From JAULZV01 sp032117135 (GTDB lineage: Bacteria; Patescibacteriota; Minisyncoccia; Phycocordibacterales; JAACPR01), in the NCBI GenBank assembly GCA_032117135.1, contig JAULZV010000047.1:1-20374 (forward strand): a DNA stretch of 20,374 nucleotides, given 5' to 3'. Below the pieces are notes generated by a model that ran no database searches, was not told where the DNA came from, and worked only from the letters and a program-made list of their open reading frames with translations. The stretch's first letter is position 1; every line of letters starts with the position of its first letter. Shown piece after piece: positions 1 to 4,299 of this stretch. Position numbers and translations under genes: made by a program.

Positions 1-752
1 CGATCTCGATCCTTTGTCTTTTTTTCAACTTTAATTTCACATGTATCAGTTGCGGTCTTTCCCTTTGAATCAGTTACGCGGATTTTTGCAGTATAGGTAC
101 CCTTATCATTGAATCGAGTCGTAACCGTTCGATCATTAGATGTGAAGGCGTCTGTCCACTTATATGTGTATGAAGGATGTCCTCCGGATACATAAGCTTC
201 GAACGTAACTCGCTCACCTTCCTGCACCTTTTTGTATGATGGAATACAGATAACATCAAGATCATTGGTTACTGGAGGCCGAGGTGTAACAGGAGGTCGT
301 GGATTAATTACAATCGGAGTACTTCCTCCACAGTTTGATGTACATCCGCCATAGTAGGTACCTCCTCCGTAATATCCGCCACCGTTGTAATAATTCTGGT
401 CGTAGTATCCATAGTCGTAGTCGTACCAATCGTAGTCATAATCATAGGCGTATGAATCATAGTCGTATTGGTAGTCATAGTAGTCGTTCGAGTACCTGCC
501 GTAGTAGTCGTACCCTGAGTCATAGTAGTCGTTCGAGTACCCGCCGTAGTAGTCGTACCCTGAGTCATAGTAGTCGTTCGAGTACCCGCCGTAGTAGTCG
601 TACCCTGAGTCATAGTAGTCGTTCGAGTACCCGCCGTAGAAATCCCATTCGTCCCCACCTGCTATCGCATGGTTAGTATCAAGAAATACAAACGAAGCCG
701 ATACGAAAATCATCAGTGAGTATAAAGAAACTGTGTTAATAAACTTTTTCAT
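1..752 (-). CDS. Secreted Tyr/Asp-rich tandem-repeat protein with PKD-like domain (partial, 3' end off window)
   Basis: I translated this frame by hand. It is open for 250 codons from the ATG at 752 to the window edge, with no stop. Residues 1-31 are a signal peptide (MKKF start, hydrophobic core, AIA|GG cleavage). Residues 40-93 are tandem 15-residue units YSNDYYDSGYDYYGG, three full and one partial. Residues 94-135 are further Tyr/Asp/Gly-rich sequence. Cys137 and Cys141 lie close together. A Pro-rich linker (148-162) leads to a PKD/Ig-like beta-sandwich (about 163-243) with the typical SGGHPSYTYKWT and DKGTYTAKIRVTDS strands; Cys169 and Cys238 could form a disulfide. The architecture suggests an exported surface or adhesin-like protein; that function is inference. 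Other frames across the repeat also stay open but have no signal peptide or domain. A strong promoter lies 29 nt upstream. The C-terminus, where a sortase signal or anchor might be, is missing. Confidence 0.85.
   Translation of the reverse strand, partial: MKKFINTVSLYSLMIFVSASFVFLDTNHAIAGGDEWDFYGGYSNDYYDSGYDYYGGYSNDYYDSGYDYYGGYSNDYYDSGYDYYGRYSNDYYDYQYDYDSYAYDYDYDWYDYDYGYYDQNYYNGGGYYGGGTYYGGCTSNCGGSTPIVINPRPPVTPRPPVTNDLDVICIPSYKKVQEGERVTFEAYVSGGHPSYTYKWTDAFTSNDRTVTTRFNDKGTYTAKIRVTDSKGKTATDTCEIKVEKKTKDRD
473..640. repeat. 45-bp in-frame tandem repeat (about 3.7 copies)
   Basis: The phrase tagtcgttcgagtacc recurs at 481, 526, 571 and 616, an exact 45-bp period. Copies are almost identical; one C/T difference changes a Gly to Arg in the last encoded unit. 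The period is a multiple of three and encodes the 15-residue Tyr/Asp repeat of the secreted protein. Near-identity at DNA level points to recent expansion or ongoing slippage and recombination. Confidence 0.93.
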
Positions 753-780
753 AATTTTAGTAATTAAATTTAACAATTAT

Positions 781-809
781 ATTATATACTATATAAACAA
801 TATTGTCAA
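781..809 (-). promoter_or_regulatory. Consensus sigma70-type promoter for the Tyr-rich secreted protein
   Basis: On the minus strand TTGACA (809-804) and TATAAT (786-781) are separated by exactly 17 bp. Both hexamers are perfect. Transcription should start near 774, giving a short AT-rich leader of about 22 nt before the ATG at 752. No Shine-Dalgarno sequence is seen in that leader. Confidence 0.85.
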
Positions 810-815
810 TATTAT

Positions 816-856
816 GTAAAAAGGACGGTGGCTGACTTGCGTCTGCCACCGTCCTT
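816..856 (-). terminator. Intrinsic terminator after the Pro/Ala-rich coiled-coil gene
   Basis: A perfect 12-bp stem (821-832 with 845-856, AAGGACGGTGGC type) has a 12-nt loop. On the minus strand it is followed by five T residues. It begins 9 nt after the stop codon at 865 and separates this gene from the downstream promoter at 781-809. Confidence 0.9.
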
Positions 857-864
857 GACGGCTG

Positions 865-1980
865 TTATTTCGCAAACCATTGCTTGCGGAATGCCAATCG
901 TTTTCCTCCATCCGGCAAAGCCTCAGTTACTTCAATTTCCAGTGGAAATGGAGTAAGATTTGGCTCTGTAAGTTCCGGAGGATTTGTTTCAAACACTCCT
1001 CGAGCAATGAGTTCTGACCCTTTCGGCGTCAAAACTGGCCTCACCAGGACTATCTTACCGTCTGAGGTCTTCTTTGACTTCAGCTCACCCACGGTCAGGC
1101 GAGGCACCTCGCCCTCGCCCTGGAAACGGTGGATTTCCGTGCTTCCAGGCTTAACCTTGTGTTCTGCAGGGTCGTATGGAGTAAAGACGATTCCTTCATC
1201 TCCAGGAATGGCCTCTCCCGCCACTTTCGCGGCGGTTTCGGCTTCAGCCTTGGCTTTGGCCTCTTCGGCTTCTACCAACAGAAGCCGGAGCTTCTTGGCT
1301 TCCGCAATTTGCTCCTCCGTCTCTTCTCGCTGTTGTTTGAGGAGAGTGGCTGCTTGAGCTGCTGCCTCTTCTTTTTCTTTCAAGAGAGTGGCGGCTTGAG
1401 CCTCTGCCTTCTCTTTTTCGTCCAAAGCCTTTTGACGTTCTTCTTCGAAGACCTCTTGTAGGGCCTTGATTTTGACCTCGAGGTGCGAGTTAAGCGCATC
1501 TTCTTTTGAGGAGGAGTCCTTTGGACCCCACACAATGAATCCAATCACGATAACGGAAGCCACAAGGGCTCCGCCACCAATGATCGTTGCCCAGAACCAA
1601 GGGGATTTCTTCCTTGGTTGTGGTGCTGTCACCACCGCTGGTTCTGGTGGCACTGGTGGAAGTGTGGGTGGGGGCACTGACCCCGTTGGAGCCGCGACTG
1701 GTGCCGGAGCAGGTGCCACGACTGGTGCTGGAGCAGGTGCTGCTGGAGCCGCGACTGGTGTTGAAGCAGCAGCGGGTACTGGCGCAACTGGAACGGGTGC
1801 TGCTGGAGCAGGTGCTGGAGCAGGTGCTGCTGGAGCCGCGACTGGTGTTGAAGCAGCAGCGGGTACTGGCGCAACTGGAACGGGTGCTGCTGGAGCCGAA
1901 ACGGCAACAGGTGCTGCCGGTGTGGGCATGACAGGCACTGTTGCTGGTGCTGGTGTTGGTGCTGGTGTTAGTGTTGACAT
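865..1980 (-). CDS. Pro/Ala-rich membrane protein with extracytoplasmic coiled coil
   Basis: The protein has 371 residues. Residues 1-122 are almost entirely Pro, Ala and Val with some Thr, including a perfect 29-residue tandem duplication. RKK at 123-125 precedes one membrane helix (about 127-151), so the positive-inside rule puts the Pro/Ala tail in the cytoplasm. Residues 160-257 are a highly charged Ala/Glu/Lys coiled coil with an AAATLLK repeat. Residues 258-371 form a compact C-terminal domain I do not recognise. There is no signal peptide or enzyme motif. The ATG at 1980 is the only candidate before an in-frame stop upstream. A promoter with an extended -10 lies about 80 nt upstream, and a strong terminator follows. 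A structural or envelope-spanning role is possible, but no function can be assigned. GC content is higher than in most neighbours, largely because of Ala and Pro codons. Confidence 0.85.
   Translation of the reverse strand: MSTLTPAPTPAPATVPVMPTPAAPVAVSAPAAPVPVAPVPAAASTPVAAPAAPAPAPAPAAPVPVAPVPAAASTPVAAPAAPAPAPVVAPAPAPVAAPTGSVPPPTLPPVPPEPAVVTAPQPRKKSPWFWATIIGGGALVASVIVIGFIVWGPKDSSSKEDALNSHLEVKIKALQEVFEEERQKALDEKEKAEAQAATLLKEKEEAAAQAATLLKQQREETEEQIAEAKKLRLLLVEAEEAKAKAEAETAAKVAGEAIPGDEGIVFTPYDPAEHKVKPGSTEIHRFQGEGEVPRLTVGELKSKKTSDGKIVLVRPVLTPKGSELIARGVFETNPPELTEPNLTPFPLEIEVTEALPDGGKRLAFRKQWFAK
1724..1896. repeat. Perfect 87-bp tandem duplication in the Pro/Ala linker
   Basis: Bases 1724-1809 and 1811-1896 are identical over 86 bp, with mismatches immediately on both sides, so the period is 87 bp or 29 codons. 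Synonymous positions are also identical, so the duplication is recent. It lengthens the cytoplasmic Pro/Ala tail of the 865-1980 protein. Confidence 0.92.
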
Positions 1981-2060
1981 GGGTAGAACATGGATTTTAT
2001 GTAAAGACGTGTATCACGACGTGTGACCTGATCGCCTTAAAAATCCCCTTTCTGTCTATA

Positions 2061-2088
2061 ATCATATCATATTATGAGTTTATGTCAA
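2061..2088 (-). promoter_or_regulatory. Extended -10 promoter for the Pro/Ala-rich gene
   Basis: On the minus strand a perfect TTGACA (2088-2083) is followed after 16 bp by TATGAT (2066-2061). TG at 2069-2068 makes an extended TGA-TATGAT -10. The predicted leader to the ATG at 1980 is about 75 nt, long for this window, with no clear hairpin in it. Confidence 0.7.
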
Positions 2089-2185
2089 GCTCAGAATGTA
2101 ACAAAGACCCTTCTAATACCTCTTCCCACTCCTGCACAGTAAGACTCAGTCCTTCTTCACTCAGACTCAAATCACGACAAAATAT

Positions 2186-2213
2186 TTGACATAATCTATT
2201 TTAGTGTTATTTT
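2186..2213 (+). promoter_or_regulatory. Promoter of the lipoprotein gene
   Basis: A perfect TTGACA (2186-2191) is followed after 16 bp by TATTTT (2208-2213). The start site would be near 2220. This is downstream of an in-frame ATG at 2204 and upstream of the ATG at 2240, which supports 2240 as the true start. Confidence 0.6.
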
Positions 2214-2239
2214 ACAACAGAAACCAGACTATTCCCACC

Positions 2240-2857
2240 ATGAAAAAAGTTACCTTGCTCCTTCCACTGATCTGCTCGATCATCCTGTTGAACGCATGTT
2301 CGACCATTCAATCCCACTTCCCAGCACACAATCAAGCACTCGGCCACAGCAAACCAGCTCTCGCAGGCAACCCTGTCCGTGGACAAATCGAATTCTACGG
2401 ATTCGAAATGTATTCAAACGGCATGTACCTCAAGGCCAAATCAGGTGCTATCTTTCCACAAGAAATATACGTCTATATGATCGCTTCCGAGCGGTACGAC
2501 ACGGTATATGCCAGGACTTCAGGGACATGGAGAAGTTATTTTCATGTACCCAAGCCCGTTCGAGGAGTGACCACTGCTCCCAACACCCTTAAAGCCGAAG
2601 ATGCATTTTCGTACATCGAACTGGCGTATCAAGCTCAAAAGGTTGCAAGGGCACAAAAAGCACCCACACAAGCCGTAGTGTCCAGATCCTCAAGAACTGT
2701 CGCTCAGCAAACTCCGGCTTCGCGTCCACAATCAGCACATTCTCCCAAACCCCAACCGGTGCCAGTAGACACTCCAAAGCCACCGACACCTTCGACATCC
2801 TCCTACAAGGTGGAGAGGTGGGACGAGAAAAAACAAGAGTGGATTGAGGTTCGATAA
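2240..2857 (+). CDS. Putative lipoprotein, function unknown
   Basis: The protein has 205 residues from ATG 2240. This start gives a clean type II signal peptide: MKK, a hydrophobic core, then the lipobox LLNAC with the lipidated Cys at residue 20. The ATG at 2204 would add 12 polar residues in front and lies upstream of the predicted transcription start. Residues about 40-130 form a compact domain with Tyr-rich strands (IEFYGFEMYSNGMYLKAK, EIYVYMIASERYDTVYA) that I cannot place in a family. Residues about 140-190 are a low-complexity Pro/Ser/Thr/Gln linker, and the last 15 residues (YKVERWDEKKQEWIEVR) form a short charged tail. The gene stands alone between a promoter and a terminator. A surface-anchored role follows from the lipobox; nothing more specific is supported. 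Confidence 0.82.
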   Translation: MKKVTLLLPLICSIILLNACSTIQSHFPAHNQALGHSKPALAGNPVRGQIEFYGFEMYSNGMYLKAKSGAIFPQEIYVYMIASERYDTVYARTSGTWRSYFHVPKPVRGVTTAPNTLKAEDAFSYIELAYQAQKVARAQKAPTQAVVSRSSRTVAQQTPASRPQSAHSPKPQPVPVDTPKPPTPSTSSYKVERWDEKKQEWIEVR

Positions 2858-2867
2858 CCTCGAGCAG

Positions 2868-2917
2868 ACAACACAACACAACACAACACAACACAATACA
2901 ACACAATACAACACAAC
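2868..2917. repeat. ACAAC pentanucleotide microsatellite (10 units)
   Basis: Ten uninterrupted 5-bp units run from 2868 to 2917: eight ACAAC and two ACAAT. The tract starts 10 nt after the lipoprotein stop codon and runs directly into the terminator stem, so it forms an unstructured A/C-rich 3' UTR. Confidence 0.95.
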
Positions 2918-2918
2918 G

Positions 2919-2951
2919 CCCCGCTTGTAGTACGCAAGCGGGGTGTTTTTA
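2919..2951 (+). terminator. Intrinsic terminator of the lipoprotein gene
   Basis: A perfect 9-bp GC-rich stem (CCCCGCTTG at 2919-2927 with 2935-2943) has a 7-nt loop and is followed by TGTTTTT. It lies directly after the ACAAC repeat tract. Confidence 0.9.
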
Positions 2952-2964
2952 TATTCATTAAATC

Positions 2965-2993
2965 AAAACCCCGATGCTTTGCATCGGGGTTTT
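2965..2993. terminator. Bidirectional intrinsic terminator between converging genes
   Basis: A 13-bp stem, AAAACCCCGATGC (2965-2977) with its complement at 2981-2993, closes a 3-nt loop and has A/T tracts on both ends. It starts 5 nt after the sortase stop codon (2998) on the minus strand and backs up the lipoprotein terminator on the plus strand. Confidence 0.9.
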
Positions 2994-2997
2994 TCAA

Positions 2998-3642
2998 TTA
3001 CAGTGTCCGTACAAAATCAGCTTCAACTACCCAACGATCATCTTTTTGTCCAAACGTATCACACGTTGAAATCGTGAGCATTCTCCCTGCACTCGCAAAT
3101 TGCACCAGCGCATCATCTTCGTTAGCTAGTTTGACGGTTCGAACAGTGTATACATAGGTTTGACCCCCTGAAACAAGTTTGATTTCGTCACCTGCTACGA
3201 GCTTTTCGAGACCATTAAATGTCTTATATGCTGCATTATTAACAACCTTCCAATTGGTACTGTGACCAAACAAAAACATATTACCGTTTTGAAGAGTTCC
3301 TGATCCAGGATAATACACGGCCCCACGAGTAAGTGCCGCATCAAGGGTTGCAACATCTACTGCTCGAGGTACGACAATAGAAGTTGAAACACCAATTTTG
3401 TCGATCATAATCCGCTCTGGAAGTAGATTAGTATCAGCTTCAGATATATCATCAGACGGCCCTCCTATCTGATCTTGAACAGAAAAATCAGGTGAAATAT
3501 TGGCAGTAGGAGCAGTATCTGGAGCAGAAGAAGTACTCTTGAATTGCTCAGGTACAAAACCCAAAAGCGCCAAAATGGCGTATGTTCCTGCAAATATAAA
3601 CAAAGTCATTGCACCAATATGTATATAGTCTTTTGTTTTCAT
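2998..3642 (-). CDS. Sortase (class D/E-like transpeptidase)
   Basis: Counting from the ATG at 3642 the protein has 214 residues. An N-terminal membrane anchor (about 7-30) is followed by a Ser/Thr/Pro/Asp-rich spacer (35-75) and a sortase beta-barrel (76-214). The catalytic set is visible: His127 in FLFGHST, Cys194 in LTISTC, Arg203 in DDRWVV. Sortases cleave an LPXTG-like signal and join surface proteins to an acceptor outside the cell. No sorting-signal substrate is visible here, though the secreted protein at 1-752 is cut off before its C-terminus. A TTG five codons upstream (3657) is rejected because it lies upstream of the predicted transcription start. The -10 hexamer TATACT ends 6 nt before this ATG, so the mRNA is probably leaderless. 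The class assignment within the family is tentative. Confidence 0.93.
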   Translation of the reverse strand: MKTKDYIHIGAMTLFIFAGTYAILALLGFVPEQFKSTSSAPDTAPTANISPDFSVQDQIGGPSDDISEADTNLLPERIMIDKIGVSTSIVVPRAVDVATLDAALTRGAVYYPGSGTLQNGNMFLFGHSTNWKVVNNAAYKTFNGLEKLVAGDEIKLVSGGQTYVYTVRTVKLANEDDALVQFASAGRMLTISTCDTFGQKDDRWVVEADFVRTL

Positions 3643-3648
3643 TTCACT

Positions 3649-3676
3649 AGTATACAATAAATATAGAATTTGACAA
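3649..3676 (-). promoter_or_regulatory. Sortase promoter, leaderless geometry
   Basis: On the minus strand TTGTCA (3676-3671) and TATACT (3654-3649) are 16 bp apart, with 6 nt from the -10 box to the ATG at 3642. The -35 overlaps a plus-strand TTGACA (3670-3675), which could serve the tRNA-Tyr gene with TATTTA at 3693-3698, so two divergent promoters may share this spot. Confidence 0.65.
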
Positions 3677-3744
3677 TACTTTGTATCTATTGTATTTAAA
3701 TTTAACTTGTATTATCCCCTCTTTTCTATTATCATAGTGATATT

Positions 3745-3830
3745 GCGTAGATGGCAGAGCGGTCAAATGCAATGGACTGTAAATCCATCGCCTTCGGGCT
3801 ACGTGGGTTCGAATCCCTCTCTGCGCACCA
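3745..3830 (+). tRNA. tRNA-Tyr (GTA)
   Basis: The 7-bp acceptor stem GCGTAGA/TCTGCGC contains one G-T pair. The anticodon loop CTGTAAA gives GTA. A long variable arm (class II) and a GGTTCGAAT T-loop are present. The 3' CCA is encoded (3828-3830). A perfect terminator hairpin follows with no gap. The promoter is not certain: TTGACA 3670 with TATTTA 3693, or a closer TATTAT at 3727-3732. Confidence 0.96.
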
Positions 3831-3877
3831 AACTAAAAAGGGGTCAGACACCGCAGGTGTCTGACCCCTTTTTAGTT
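3831..3877 (+). terminator. Terminator of tRNA-Tyr (22-bp perfect stem)
   Basis: Bases 3831-3852 and 3856-3877 are exact inverted repeats around a 3-nt loop (GCA), with AAAAAGGGG/CCCCTTTTT inside the stem. It starts directly after the CCA of tRNA-Tyr and ends 1 nt before the TG of the extended -10 promoter of the next gene. Confidence 0.93.
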
Positions 3878-3878
3878 A

Positions 3879-3887
3879 TGATATACT
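3879..3887 (+). promoter_or_regulatory. Extended -10 promoter (TGA-TATACT), leaderless
   Basis: TG at 3879-3880, one A, then TATACT at 3882-3887, with 6 nt to the ATG at 3894. Any -35 would fall inside the tRNA-Tyr terminator hairpin and shows no consensus match, so the extended -10 must carry recognition. Confidence 0.7.
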
Positions 3888-3893
3888 CAATCC

Positions 3894-4154
3894 ATGAATA
3901 TCGAAACAAAACAAATAATACATTTTATTAAAACACTTTTTATTGAAAACAAATTATTATTCCCAGGATGGGTACTTGTAGTGATGAGTACAGGAATGCT
4001 TCTGATGGGAATTGTCATCTTTATATCTTTGATTTCCATTCTGTATCTCAAAACTGACTTACTTACCGCCCTTCTGATTGGGTTTTTTGCAACAGGAATA
4101 CTTGGTATGTCAATTGGATCGTCTCTGCTTGCCAAAGTGTTCAAGGATAAATAA
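3894..4154 (+). CDS. Small two-helix membrane protein, unknown function
   Basis: The protein has 86 residues: a charged N-terminal stretch (1-22) with an amphipathic look, then two hydrophobic helices (about 25-52 and 57-80) split by KTD, and a basic tail KVFKDK. I do not recognise a family. It is predicted to be a leaderless transcript, and it is followed 42 nt after its stop by the first copy of the structured hairpin element. Hydrophobic content and its own promoter make it a likely real gene. It converges with clpB. Confidence 0.72.
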   Translation: MNIETKQIIHFIKTLFIENKLLFPGWVLVVMSTGMLLMGIVIFISLISILYLKTDLLTALLIGFFATGILGMSIGSSLLAKVFKDK

Positions 4155-4195
4155 ATCTTTTTTCACGACATTTACAACTTTTACGTCTTTCACAG

Positions 4196-4281
4196 CAAAA
4201 AGCGCATCACATACTCGGAGAGTGACTCGCAGGCCTTATGGCCGAGGACGGGCACTCGAAGAGTATATGATGCGCTTTTTG
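4196..4281 (+). repeat. Structured hairpin element, copy A (conserved head on variable arms)
   Basis: Arms 4196-4216 and 4261-4281 pair over 21 bp with one C-A mismatch. They enclose a 44-nt GC-rich head (4217-4260). The head can fold as GAGTG/CACTC, an internal loop ACTCGCA/GAGGACGGG, then GGCC/GGCC closed by TTAT. The head matches copy B (18292-18334, opposite strand) except for the terminal loop and one base, while the arms beyond ATACTC/GAGTAT are unrelated to copy B's. A5 and T5 at the hairpin base make it a plausible bidirectional terminator between the small membrane gene and clpB. Confidence 0.85.
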
Positions 4282-4299
4282 TGTGAGCAGTAGGTTATA

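Noticed and set aside
473..640. CRISPR-like array
   Set aside because: The units are contiguous with no spacers and encode an in-frame protein repeat.
308..658. Minus-strand open frame rich in Thr/Met/Gly across the 45-bp repeat, and a plus-strand Ser/Arg-rich frame at 335-676
   Set aside because: Both are shadows created by the 45-bp repeat. The third frame carries the signal peptide, the PKD-like domain and the promoter.
1466..2026. Plus-strand Gly/Ala-rich open frame
   Set aside because: It is antisense to the Pro/Ala-rich gene and exists only because GCN/CCN codons read as GGN/NGC on the other strand.
3707..3931. Plus-strand open frame of 74 codons
   Set aside because: It runs through tRNA-Tyr and its terminator.
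4196..4281. Integron attC site
   Set aside because: There are no GTTRRRY-type core sites and no integrase or cassette genes nearby.
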